A stretch of DNA of 64,000 nucleotides. It comes from Olivibacter jilunii. GTDB lineage: Bacteria; Bacteroidota; Bacteroidia; Sphingobacteriales; Sphingobacteriaceae. The translations under genes and the position numbers were made by a program. The DNA lies in contig NZ_LR027852.1 of assembly GCF_900607235.1 (NCBI RefSeq), positions 434,001-498,000 on the forward strand. Reading direction: 5' to 3'. A model generated the notes under the pieces. It saw only the letters and a list, made by a program, of their open reading frames with translations. It was not told the DNA's origin and did not search any database. Of this stretch, positions 47,840 through 56,263 are shown piece after piece (within the stretch, counting starts at the first letter, position 1; every line of letters begins with the position of its first letter).

Positions 47840-48082
47840 TTGTATATACGTTAATTTTTTCCTTGGTATTGTTCAGGTTGATTGATAACATCTGAATAAT
47901 CCTTGTCGACCTTTTAACGTTTATATACTGACTTTCGCTACAATAAATTGTTTTAGCGGAAAATTGATATTGATAGCGTCGGATAAATCTAACCTGCCTG
48001 ATTAAAAATTAATGGTTTTCTGCGATTGAAAAACAACGGATAAGATTTTAGCTTAGCGAAAACTCTATCAATAATAAAACAT

Positions 48083-48514
48083 ATGAAATTAATATTAAGC
48101 AGTTTGTGTTTTCTGCTCATTGCGGGATTCTTATTTGCACAAGGAAATGAAGTGCAGGAACAAAAAGAAAACATGTTCATTGAAGTAAATTCCAAAAATG
48201 AGCAAGTTCTAAAAACAGCCGACGAATTGTCGGAGCGATTGAAAGAATGGAATTACTGGCATCTGGTCTCTGCACCGGAACAGTCGGATTTGCAGATGCG
48301 CGTTCATATAGAAGCTTCTAAGGGAATCACAGCAACTTCATGGGGAGGTACATCATACGCATTGAGTGCAAAAATAATTGACCAAAAAGGAGAGGTACTT
48401 TGGGAATCCACTACCTATAAAGCCAGTCCTAATGGAATGAATGGCTTCAATGCAGGAAAGGCTGTGGTGAAGAAACTGATGCGTGATTTGAAAAAGAAAT
48501 ATCCGCAAAAATGA
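48083..48514 (+). CDS. Small exported hypothetical protein
   Basis: 143 residues, family not recognised. The signal peptide KLILSSLCFLLIAGFLFAQ (residues 2-20) is clear. The mature part has a helical start (KNEQVLKTADELSERLKEW) and a predicted beta-rich core (ATSWGGTSYALSAKIIDQKGEVLWESTTYK), ending in a Lys-rich helix (AVVKKLMRDLKKKYPQK). The core resembles small periplasmic proteins in which a beta-sheet packs on a helix, but no function follows. A siderophore receptor gene with its own promoter starts 114 bases later. Confidence 0.65.
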   Translation: MKLILSSLCFLLIAGFLFAQGNEVQEQKENMFIEVNSKNEQVLKTADELSERLKEWNYWHLVSAPEQSDLQMRVHIEASKGITATSWGGTSYALSAKIIDQKGEVLWESTTYKASPNGMNGFNAGKAVVKKLMRDLKKKYPQK

Positions 48515-48588
48515 CCCGACTGTTCTGACCTTCGGCGGAAATCCCAAAGATTTATTTTTATTGATTCTAAATAAGAGGAAGATATTTT

Positions 48589-48596
48589 TATATTTG
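48589..48596 (+). promoter_or_regulatory. -7 box (TATATTTG) before a siderophore receptor gene
   Basis: Exact TAnnTTTG match, 32 bases before the ATG at 48629. The context TATATTTGCCT is the same as at the TlpA-like gene promoter (34027). Confidence 0.5.
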
Positions 48597-48628
48597 CCTC
48601 TCTTTAGAATTAGTTTAAATAATATCAA

Positions 48629-51082
48629 ATGAAATATCAACTTTTCCTTTTATTCAGTTTCCTTTCTTTGTCCCTTAGCACTAGGGCCCAATCCAATCAT
48701 ACGCAAAACAAACTTCAAGGTGTTGTAAAAGATCCCAATGGTAATTCATTGGCGGGTGTGACCGTTTGGCTAAACGATAAGATGACGTTAACTAAAACGG
48801 ATAGTGAAGGATACTTTCAATTCATGGCAAGACCTGGCGAATATATATTGCACCTAAGTTTTGTTGGCTACAAACATTATCAAGCAAAAGTGTCTGTTAA
48901 AGAGGGGGAAGGCCTTTCATTGGATATAGTACTTGAATCAAGTCAAGAAGCATTGCAATCGGTAGAGGTGATAGGGCGCAAAGAAAGCGGGTACAAAAAC
49001 ACCAATAGTTTTAGCGGAACGAAAACAGCGACTCCCATTAAGGAGACTCCGCAATCCATCAGTTATGTAACCAAAGAAACCTTGGACGATCAGCTGGCCT
49101 TTAAAACCAGTGATGCTATCAAGAATGTGAGCGGTGTGAACCAGTATTCGTATAATAATAATGATTTTGTATTGAGGGGCTTCCGTGCAAGTAACACCCT
49201 AATAAACGGCCTGCGTATTTCAACCCGTGGTTGGGCCCAGAACCTGCTACCTTATGTCGAGCGCATTGAAGTAATTAAAGGACCTGCTTCTGCACTTTTT
49301 GCCAATACCGATCCGGGAGGTACTATTAACACGGTCACTAAAAAACCCTTAGATGAGGCGCGTAAATCAATCAATTTTACAACCGGGAGTTATAACACTT
49401 ATCGAACCACGATGGATTTTACAGGTCCGATGAACGATAGTAAAACGCTATTGTATCGGCTTAACTTGGCTTATCAGAATGCGGAATCCTTTCGTATACT
49501 GCAAGATGGTTCAGCACTGGTATTGGCCCCTTCTTTTTCGTTTATACCAAACGATCGAACACGTGTTAACTTCGATTTGGTATATCAATATAATAAAGGT
49601 CGACTCGATCGAGGGCAACCGATTTTTGGGGCCTCTTCCGGTACGGATCTGTATTCGACACCGATATCCTTTGCCATTGGACGGAAAAATGATTACCAAA
49701 ATGAGTTGAATCTATTTTCAACCATTTCGTTACAACATCGGTTTTCTGACCATATCACTTTTAACGCATCTTATCTTAAATCTTTTTATGATGAAGACTT
49801 ATTGGAACATCGTACATCGAATCAATATGCAGTAGATTCATTGGGAAATCAAATCCCTACATTAATGGGCATGCAAACGATACGACGTCTGCGGAAAAAT
49901 TATATTGATAATCTGAGCACTTATTTTAATTTTGATTTCAACACCGGGCCTTTTGAACATAAACTCCTGATCGGTTATGATCATATCGAGGAAACCTTTC
50001 CAAAAGGTAACTCTACCTATAATGCCAGTGGCTTTTTAAGCAGCGATGGAACGCGAACCTATAGTACTTATGATCCGCAGCATCCGGAACGATATCAGTT
50101 TGCAAATGGGATTCCGGTGCCTAATGTGCCTTATTTCGATTTAGCAGATCCGGATTATTCTATTTCAGAGATTTCGCAATATATGAATGTACCGCGAGAG
50201 GAAACGCCGACTAAGTATTTCGTAAACGGGGTATATGTACAAGAACAATTGAAATGGAATAGGTTGCAAATTTTATTGGGCTTTAGACAGGAATTCTATA
50301 CAGATATACTCAATTATACAAAGGCTGATGAAAGGCATGTGCAACAGAAGGCCTTCATTCCAAGGCTTGGCATCGTGTATACACCAATCGAACCTGTGAG
50401 CTTTTATGCAACCTATACGGAGGGTTATCAACCCCAAACAGCCAGTACTATAGGCGATCCGGAGACTTACGGTGGTCCGTTTGACCCACTGATCAGTAAT
50501 ATGGTAGAAGCTGGTGCAAAAATGGAATTCTTTCATAAAGGTCTATCAGTTACTACGGCGGTCTATCGCATTGAACAAAACAATATCTTAGTTAATGCAG
50601 GAGCGGAGGGAAATCCGGACCTACTTCGGCAAATAGGGCAACAGCAAGCCAAGGGGGTGGAGGTGGAAGCGTATGGAAGCATAACGTCTAACTTTAGTAT
50701 AACCGGTAATTTCTCCTATAACATAGCAAAGATAACCGAGAGTGATGATGTGAGTGAGATTGGTGAAATGATGCCGAATGCGCCGAAGAGCCAGGGAAAT
50801 ATTTGGATGAAGTATAATTTTATGAGGGGTGCGCTCAATGGAATCGGTGTAGCTCTTGGCGCAAATTATGCGACGCGTAGAAATACAAACAGTGATATCT
50901 TGCAGTTACCCTCTTACTGGGTTGTTAACGCTGCGTTGTACTACCGTATTGATAAATTCAAAATACAAGCGAATTTTAATAATCTTCTCGATAAAACGTA
51001 TTGGGTGGGTGGTTTCGACTTCAATCGACTTTTTCCTGGAGCACCTCGGAATCATTTGGTGTCAATTGGTTATACCTTCTGA
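48629..51082 (+). CDS. TonB-dependent siderophore receptor (FhuA/ferrichrome type)
   Basis: Outer-membrane receptor for an iron-siderophore complex, 817 residues. A signal peptide ends near STRAQ (residue 21). A carboxypeptidase-D-like domain follows (about 28-110, LQGVVKDPNGNSLAGVTVWL), then a plug with the siderophore-receptor hallmarks TPIKETPQSISYVTKETLDD, VLRGFRASNTLINGLR and YVERIEVIKGPASALFANTDPGG, and a barrel ending HLVSIGYTF. The KETPQS motif is characteristic of FhuA/FpvA/ferrichrome-type receptors. It stands alone with its own promoter and a hairpin after it. Iron control by Fur is expected for the family, but I could not identify a Fur box. Confidence 0.93.
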   Translation: MKYQLFLLFSFLSLSLSTRAQSNHTQNKLQGVVKDPNGNSLAGVTVWLNDKMTLTKTDSEGYFQFMARPGEYILHLSFVGYKHYQAKVSVKEGEGLSLDIVLESSQEALQSVEVIGRKESGYKNTNSFSGTKTATPIKETPQSISYVTKETLDDQLAFKTSDAIKNVSGVNQYSYNNNDFVLRGFRASNTLINGLRISTRGWAQNLLPYVERIEVIKGPASALFANTDPGGTINTVTKKPLDEARKSINFTTGSYNTYRTTMDFTGPMNDSKTLLYRLNLAYQNAESFRILQDGSALVLAPSFSFIPNDRTRVNFDLVYQYNKGRLDRGQPIFGASSGTDLYSTPISFAIGRKNDYQNELNLFSTISLQHRFSDHITFNASYLKSFYDEDLLEHRTSNQYAVDSLGNQIPTLMGMQTIRRLRKNYIDNLSTYFNFDFNTGPFEHKLLIGYDHIEETFPKGNSTYNASGFLSSDGTRTYSTYDPQHPERYQFANGIPVPNVPYFDLADPDYSISEISQYMNVPREETPTKYFVNGVYVQEQLKWNRLQILLGFRQEFYTDILNYTKADERHVQQKAFIPRLGIVYTPIEPVSFYATYTEGYQPQTASTIGDPETYGGPFDPLISNMVEAGAKMEFFHKGLSVTTAVYRIEQNNILVNAGAEGNPDLLRQIGQQQAKGVEVEAYGSITSNFSITGNFSYNIAKITESDDVSEIGEMMPNAPKSQGNIWMKYNFMRGALNGIGVALGANYATRRNTNSDILQLPSYWVVNAALYYRIDKFKIQANFNNLLDKTYWVGGFDFNRLFPGAPRNHLVSIGYTF

Positions 51083-51115
51083 TTGTAAAAGCAATTAGTG
51101 CAATAAATGGTTTTA

Positions 51116-51139
51116 GAAGAGCGGGTCAACTCGCTCTTC
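51116..51139 (+). terminator. Hairpin after the siderophore receptor gene
   Basis: GAAGAGCG and CGCTCTTC form a perfect 8-bp stem with an 8-base loop, 33 bases after the receptor stop. No T-run follows; position supports a terminator or 3'-end stabiliser. Confidence 0.5.
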
Positions 51140-51245
51140 ATTGTGTAATAGTGAGCAAATGCGACAAAAGCGTATCATTCGCGTTCCAATGGATTTTTCA
51201 GTCCAATAATTTGGTAATTTAGTTTGTCAGATTAAAAAACCTATT

Positions 51246-51446
51246 ATGCACAGTAGAAGGATAAACCATAATCAACGAAACAGTAAACGAAGACCTAGGC
51301 ATGGAATTACATTCATTGAAAAACAAAGTACACTTGATTTTTCAAGCATTTTACTGTTTTCTTTCATTATTGTACTATTGGTCGCAATTTTTTCAGTTGA
51401 TGATACGGATATTGTAACCTGGCTGAACGCCTTTACCAAACGATGA
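51246..51446 (+). CDS. Small single-pass membrane protein, hypothetical
   Basis: 66 residues, not recognised. The N-terminal third is strongly basic (HSRRINHNQRNSKRRPRHG), and residues 34-50 form a hydrophobic helix (ILLFSFIIVLLVAIFSV), followed by an acidic then amphipathic end (DDTDIVTWLNAFTKR). The positive-inside rule predicts a cytoplasmic N-terminus. It has no convincing promoter box but a plausible start, and its stop lies in the hairpin that also contains the stop of the convergent permease gene, which supports a real gene. Confidence 0.55.
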   Translation: MHSRRINHNQRNSKRRPRHGITFIEKQSTLDFSSILLFSFIIVLLVAIFSVDDTDIVTWLNAFTKR

Positions 51447-51472
51447 GCATCAGTGTTTACCGGTGTTCATCG
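51441..51472. terminator. Hairpin containing both stop codons of convergent genes
   Basis: An 11-bp stem (two G-T pairs) with a loop of about 10 bases. The rightward stop TGA is at 51444-51446 in one arm and the leftward stop at 51467-51469 in the other, so the gene ends are separated by only 20 bases. Confidence 0.55.
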
Positions 51473-52693
51473 CTTGTCTTTAATCTTTTGATCTTTAAAA
51501 AGGAAAAGAAATAAAACGAATACGAGCGAAGCAATGATTGCGGGAGAAATCCATAATTGCTTCCAAAAATTAACCACTTGTTGTTCTTTCAAATATTCGG
51601 TAATATATCCTGCAACCCAAAAACCGATTAGCATACCCACACCGTACATAGCGATGGTAACCAGCCCTTGGGCAGATGATTTAAAGCGATCACCGGCAAT
51701 GGTATCGGTATAAATTTGTCCAACAACAAATAAAAAATCATAACAGACTCCATGCAATAAAATAGCCGTTATCAACATGAAGGATAAATTATCAGCGTTT
51801 CCATAAGCGAAGAGGAGGTAGCGTATAATCCATGCCGCAATACCTATAAGGATTGTTTTTTTATAACCTAATCTGGAAAAAAAGAAAGGGATAAATAATA
51901 AGCAAATAGCTTCTGAAAATTGTCCTAAAGCCATTTTGGCGGTTGGATTCGGTAGACCGATAGCGGTTAAAAAGGGATTAGCATTCTGGTAGTAAAAAGC
52001 TAGCGGTATACAAATGAGGATGGCTGAAGTAAAGAAAATTAAAAAATCTTTCTGTTTTAGCAACTGTAGCGCATCTAAACCTAAAAGTGATGCCATGCTC
52101 TTGTTTTTTTCAGTCTTAACAGGCGGCGTAGCCGGTAAGGTAAAACTAAATAAGCCCAGGAGTAGGGATGAGAAACAGCCTAAAAGAAAGGTGTATTTAA
52201 GGGCGCCTGAGGCAATAGCCTCACTTTTATCCCAATGGAAAATATAACTGATGGTTATCCCCGCAATAATCCACCCAATAGTTCCCCATACGCGGATTGA
52301 AGGAAATTGTTGGCGTGGATTGGGTAAATGCCTAAAGGAAATGGCATTGCTGAGTGCTAGCGAAGACATATAAGCAATAAAATAAGCCAAAACATAAGGA
52401 TAAAAATCACTTGCTTGAGTGGCTTGGTACATTAAAAATAACAAAAAGGCCCCAAAAAAGTGCAATATACCGAGCAGTCGCTCCGCTCGAAAATACTTAT
52501 CGGCAATCAGTCCGATAAAGAAGGGGGCAATAACGGCACCTAACGAGTGTGTGGAAAATATATTGGCCATTTCAAACCCGGTGGCTTTTAAGTTGCTTGT
52601 TAGGTAAGTGCCTAATGTGACAAACCAAGCGCCTTTGATGAAATACTCTAAAAACATCATAAAGGACAGTTGGATGCGGAGCGAAAAATTCAT
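51467..52693 (-). CDS. Nucleoside:proton symporter-like MFS permease
   Basis: Inner-membrane transporter of the NHS family (NupG/XapB-like), 408 residues, about 12 helices. Family signs: MMFLEYFIKGAWFVTLGTYL in helix 1, IGLIADKYFRAERLLGILHF (motif A-like), and FPSIRVWGTIGWIIAG in helix 5, all typical of nucleoside permeases. Expected role is uptake of nucleosides by proton symport. It diverges from mobA with 112 bases between. No nucleoside-catabolism gene is adjacent. Confidence 0.9.
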   Translation of the reverse strand: MNFSLRIQLSFMMFLEYFIKGAWFVTLGTYLTSNLKATGFEMANIFSTHSLGAVIAPFFIGLIADKYFRAERLLGILHFFGAFLLFLMYQATQASDFYPYVLAYFIAYMSSLALSNAISFRHLPNPRQQFPSIRVWGTIGWIIAGITISYIFHWDKSEAIASGALKYTFLLGCFSSLLLGLFSFTLPATPPVKTEKNKSMASLLGLDALQLLKQKDFLIFFTSAILICIPLAFYYQNANPFLTAIGLPNPTAKMALGQFSEAICLLFIPFFFSRLGYKKTILIGIAAWIIRYLLFAYGNADNLSFMLITAILLHGVCYDFLFVVGQIYTDTIAGDRFKSSAQGLVTIAMYGVGMLIGFWVAGYITEYLKEQQVVNFWKQLWISPAIIASLVFVLFLFLFKDQKIKDKR

Positions 52694-52780
52694 GCAAGTT
52701 TCAGTGGTTTTTTTCCTAAATTAGTGAAAGTTTTAGAATTTGTTGAAGAATTTTTTAAAGAACTACCATATAGATCCTAA

Positions 52781-52788
52781 TATATTTG
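52781..52788 (+). promoter_or_regulatory. -7 box (TATATTTG) before mobA
   Basis: Exact TAnnTTTG match, 17 bases before the ATG at 52806. Another ATG at 52799 is out of the MobA frame. Confidence 0.5.
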
Positions 52789-52805
52789 ACCCTCGAGCAT
52801 GACAA

Positions 52806-53426
52806 ATGACTTCTAATTTACCTAAACATGTTACCATAGATGCTTTCGTATTAGCGGGCGGGCAGAGCTCCAGAATGGGAGAAGATAAGGGGTTGATACC
52901 GCTGAATGGCAAAGCTATGGTGTCCTATATTATCCAAACGCTGCAAAAAGCAAGGCTATCGGTAAAGTTAATCGCTAATCATGCTGCTTATCGAAATTTC
53001 AGCCTTCCTGTATATGGTGACGTGGTCATTAATAAGGGGCCGATGGGTGGTTTGCTAACCGCTTTGGAGAATACCTCGGCAGATTTGGTACTTTTAGTAG
53101 GGTGCGATATGCCGCTTATATCAGTTGAAGCAATAGCATACTTAATCTCATCCATTGATCGTGAGCATTTAATTGTTTCCATGATTAATAATAAACCCAA
53201 TCCCTTATTTTCATTATATCCGAGTAGTTTAAAAACTGCGGTCAGAGAACATGTTATGGCGGATCAATTGAAGATGACCGATTTCATCCTAAATAATAAA
53301 ACAACCCTATGTAAAACTTTTCCTGGACACATGAGTGGGTGTTTTCAAAATATAAACGATAAAGCAGCGCTGCTTGCGTTAGAAACAAATTGGGAGAAAG
53401 CAAAACTTGATATCCTGAAATTTTGA
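52806..53426 (+). CDS. mobA: Molybdenum cofactor guanylyltransferase
   Basis: Attaches GMP to molybdopterin to make the guanine dinucleotide form of the cofactor used by DMSO-reductase-family enzymes such as nitrate reductases. The GTP-binding signature AGGQSSRMGEDKGLIPLNGK is at residues 16-35. LVGCDMPLISVEAI gives the Mg-binding Asp, and the C-terminal FQNINDKAAL resembles the family's FxNINTPED motif with the final residues changed. 206 residues, normal length. It fits with the molybdopterin oxidoreductase gene at 60458, which needs this form of cofactor, although other genes lie between them. A 295-base AT-rich gap without a gene follows (53427-53721). Confidence 0.93.
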   Translation: MTSNLPKHVTIDAFVLAGGQSSRMGEDKGLIPLNGKAMVSYIIQTLQKARLSVKLIANHAAYRNFSLPVYGDVVINKGPMGGLLTALENTSADLVLLVGCDMPLISVEAIAYLISSIDREHLIVSMINNKPNPLFSLYPSSLKTAVREHVMADQLKMTDFILNNKTTLCKTFPGHMSGCFQNINDKAALLALETNWEKAKLDILKF

Positions 53427-53689
53427 TAAGCGTAGGCGCTACAGTTCTTTGTTTTTTTTATGTAAAAAAATAAGGAATTTGACTGCTTGACTTTTATTGT
53501 GAAAAATAAAAAAGAGTCGACATAAACGTAGTTGAGCTGTTATTATTTAGGTGAATGTGTAGTGCTGAATGCTTTGCGGCAAGTTTTGCGATTCGGTTTA
53601 TGGTGATGATCATGTTTTTTGTGCTTAATCGGAAAAATAAATCTTAAAACGGATGCGTGGCTAAGTTTTCAATTAAACGAAAGTTTATC

Positions 53690-53697
53690 TAAGTTTG
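53690..53697 (+). promoter_or_regulatory. -7 box (TAAGTTTG) of the five-gene operon
   Basis: Exact TAnnTTTG match, 24 bases before the ATG of the nucleotidyltransferase gene. No other such box is evident between the five genes, in keeping with one transcript. Confidence 0.5.
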
Positions 53698-53721
53698 TGC
53701 GCTAAAAAATAATAAGAACAT

Positions 53722-54426
53722 ATGGATTTTGCAATAATTGCTGCAGGTGAGGGCTCTCGTTTAGCGAAAAGCGGTTATCCTTATCCAAAGCCTTTGGCTA
53801 GGTTAAATGGCATACCCTTGATAGAGCGCTTGATCACTACTTTTGTAGCTCATGGCGCCGATACAATCCATATCATCGTTAACGAAGAATCAACGGAGCT
53901 GGCTGAATCGTTGCATTCAAATCGCGAGAATACGCAAATACGGGTTGTGCAGAAAAGCACGCCAAGCTCGCTGCACAGCTTTTACGAATTACTAAAGGAA
54001 GTACCGAATATAGAAGAGTTATGCGCAACTACGGTAGATACGATCTTTAAAGAGGAAGAATTTGGCGCTTATTTAGAGGAATTTAGGCGCAATACCTCAT
54101 TGGATGCTTTAATGGCAGTTACCCCATTTGTAGAGGATGAGAGTCCTTTATATGTGAGAACGAATGCAAGTGGTGATGTAATGGCCTTTACTGACAAAAA
54201 CGAGGACAGCACGAAGATACTTGTATCTGGCGGGATTTATGCCTTGCGGCGAAAGGCTTTAGCTTGTGTGCCTAAGGCAATTGACAATAATATTGAACGT
54301 ATGCGCAATTTTCAGCGCCTACTATTAGAAGAGCACTTAAACGTGAAGGCATTTACCTTTGATAAAATAATAGATATTGATCATTTAGCGGATTTACAAT
54401 TGGCTGAAACATGGTTAAATGATTAA
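53722..54426 (+). CDS. Sugar-phosphate-type nucleotidyltransferase
   Basis: 234-residue NTP_transferase (GT-A-like) fold that would join a nucleotide to a phosphorylated alcohol or sugar. The N-terminal signature IIAAGEGSRLAKSGYPYPKP is close to the GxGxRL...PKP motif of nucleotidyltransferases; LCATTVDTIFKEEEF supplies the metal-binding Asp; and VSGGIYALRRKAL is the strand near the sugar site. The protein is short, with no C-terminal hexapeptide repeat. Because a CDP-alcohol phosphotransferase is encoded in the same operon, a cytidylyltransferase producing the CDP-activated headgroup is the simplest proposal, as in inositol-phosphate cytidylyltransferases; this is inference. Confidence 0.85.
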   Translation: MDFAIIAAGEGSRLAKSGYPYPKPLARLNGIPLIERLITTFVAHGADTIHIIVNEESTELAESLHSNRENTQIRVVQKSTPSSLHSFYELLKEVPNIEELCATTVDTIFKEEEFGAYLEEFRRNTSLDALMAVTPFVEDESPLYVRTNASGDVMAFTDKNEDSTKILVSGGIYALRRKALACVPKAIDNNIERMRNFQRLLLEEHLNVKAFTFDKIIDIDHLADLQLAETWLND

Positions 54427-54447
54427 AAATATCTCAATAAATAAGAA

Positions 54448-55344
54448 GTGAAAAATATTAAAATATTAGGCGTTCGACGAGGAAGGACCTTTTCTCCAAA
54501 CCACATAGGAAATGACGAAGCTATTTTTTTGTTAAGTGTAGAGGCATTAAAAAAAGAAGGATACGATGTTCATATCTACACCGAGGAAGAGTTTCTTCAG
54601 GATGAGACGATTGCTGCTGATACATATATCGTTTCGATGGCTCGTGAGAAAGCTGTTGTAAAGAAGCTACAAGATTTAGAAGAGAAAGGAGCTTGTGTAG
54701 TCAATTCAGCTTTTGGAGTGGAGCATTGTTTTCGGACGAATATGACTAACCTACTGTTAGAAAATAAGATTCCCTACCCGAAGAGTATTATTGTGTCGAC
54801 TGATTGTCGCGATGAGCGCTTATTTAACGAGTTCCCACAACCGGGGGTCTGGATCAAACGTGGCGATTTTCATGCCATCCATAAAGAAGATGTTACTTTT
54901 GTTTCCTCAAGGGAAGAAGGTTTGGAAATTTTGAGGGAATATGCATTAAGAGGAATTCCCGATGCTGTTATCTCGAAACATTTGGCCGGTGATTTAGTGA
55001 AATTTTATGGCGTTAGAGGAACCGACTTTTTCTTTTGGTTTTACCCCTATGAACATAATCACCATAAATACGCGCATTACGAACAGATAAATAGTAAACT
55101 GGTATATAACCCCTTTGATGAGAATAAGTTGAAACAAATAGCGCTGGATGCAGCGGCCGTTCTTAATGTACACATCTTTGGTGGAGATGCAATCATTGAT
55201 CCACAGGGAAATATCATAGTCATCGATTTAAATGATTGGCCCAGTTTTGCTCCTTGCCGGGAACAGGCTGCGTCTGCTATAGCCCAACTTTTAACAAATA
55301 TCTTCCAGAAACAGTTAGATGGAATCATTGCAAGTGAAAAATAA
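54448..55344 (+). CDS. ATP-grasp-fold ligase or kinase of unknown substrate
   Basis: 298 residues beginning with GTG. The N-terminal domain (about 1-95) includes VRRGRTFSPNHIGNDEAIFL, and the central/C-terminal ATP-grasp region shows GVWIKRGDFHAIH (ATP-binding Lys), VISKHLAGDLVKFYGVRG (hinge and ribose contacts) and IFGGDAIIDPQGNIIVIDLND (metal-binding Asp/Asn). The fold either ligates an acid to an amine or phosphorylates an alcohol (as in inositol-polyphosphate kinases). A possible role is to modify or phosphorylate the headgroup before activation; not proven. It lies 21 bases after the nucleotidyltransferase gene, and its end overlaps the CDP-alcohol phosphotransferase gene by 26 bases. 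Confidence 0.78.
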   Translation: MKNIKILGVRRGRTFSPNHIGNDEAIFLLSVEALKKEGYDVHIYTEEEFLQDETIAADTYIVSMAREKAVVKKLQDLEEKGACVVNSAFGVEHCFRTNMTNLLLENKIPYPKSIIVSTDCRDERLFNEFPQPGVWIKRGDFHAIHKEDVTFVSSREEGLEILREYALRGIPDAVISKHLAGDLVKFYGVRGTDFFFWFYPYEHNHHKYAHYEQINSKLVYNPFDENKLKQIALDAAAVLNVHIFGGDAIIDPQGNIIVIDLNDWPSFAPCREQAASAIAQLLTNIFQKQLDGIIASEK

Positions 55345-56263
55345 AAAGCAAGAGAATAAAGACATTTTTGAGAGTTCATTAAAATCTAATGATACCGAAG
55401 AAAAAATAGATATCTATTTTTATCGGCCTATAGGACTTCAAATCGCTTTTTTCTGCCAAAAAGTAGGTTTAACACCAAATGCTGTAACTATTATCAGTAT
55501 CTTTTTTGGGGTAGCGGCGGGTATCCTTTTCTATTATCCTTCGCTAACTATTAATGTGGTTGGCATGTTACTTTTAATGTTCGCAAACTCACTGGATAGC
55601 GCCGACGGACAGTTGGCGCGTCTCACGAACAATAAGAGTAGATTTGGCAGGATTCTTGACGGTTTCGCAGGCGATTTCTGGTTTGCTTCTATCCATATCG
55701 CGATATGCCTCCGGGCTATGAATGAAGGTTGGTCTGCTGCTGTTTGGATTTTCGGTATCCTCGCGGGTGTATCTCACTTGGTTCAATCGGCCATGGCAGA
55801 TTATTATAGAAATGTGCATCTTTTTTTTATAAAAGGGACTAACGGAAGTGAATTAGATAACAGCAAAGATTTGCAGGAAGAGTATGATCAGATGAGCTGG
55901 TCTAAACAGGCATGGACTAAGTTTGTTTCCAGAGGGTATTTGAACTATACCAAAATGCAGGAACGTTTCTCTCCCAACTTACAAAAGCTGTTAGGTATTA
56001 TCCGTAGCGACTTTAAAGAGGGCTTACCTGCAAAACTAATTCATGATTTTCGGCAAATGAATAAGCCACTGATGAAGTACACGAACATTGTACAATTCAA
56101 TACCCGTGTTATTTTTCTTTTCTTGTGGCTCTTTATTGATTATGCTTGGATTTACTTCTTTTTCGATTTGTTTGTCCTGAATCCTATTTTGATCTATATG
56201 TGCAACCGGCAGGAAAAAGTAAGTGCACATTTTTATGAGCGCATTAATGAATATAAAGCGTAA
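55319..56263 (+). CDS. CDP-alcohol phosphatidyltransferase-family membrane enzyme
   Basis: Inner-membrane enzyme expected to displace CMP from a CDP-activated lipid or alcohol to form a phosphodiester. Residues about 45-130 hold the family motif: DSADGQLARLTNNKSRFG followed by RILDGFAGDFW. The first three Asp and AR are canonical, but the last Asp is four residues after the third (D-G-F-A-G-D) rather than the usual three, a spacing change at a metal site. A long N-terminal cytoplasmic stretch and hydrophobic helices flank it. The start overlaps the preceding gene by 26 bases; the next gene begins on the next base after the stop. Its substrate is unknown. Confidence 0.88.
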   Translation: MESLQVKNKKQENKDIFESSLKSNDTEEKIDIYFYRPIGLQIAFFCQKVGLTPNAVTIISIFFGVAAGILFYYPSLTINVVGMLLLMFANSLDSADGQLARLTNNKSRFGRILDGFAGDFWFASIHIAICLRAMNEGWSAAVWIFGILAGVSHLVQSAMADYYRNVHLFFIKGTNGSELDNSKDLQEEYDQMSWSKQAWTKFVSRGYLNYTKMQERFSPNLQKLLGIIRSDFKEGLPAKLIHDFRQMNKPLMKYTNIVQFNTRVIFLFLWLFIDYAWIYFFFDLFVLNPILIYMCNRQEKVSAHFYERINEYKA

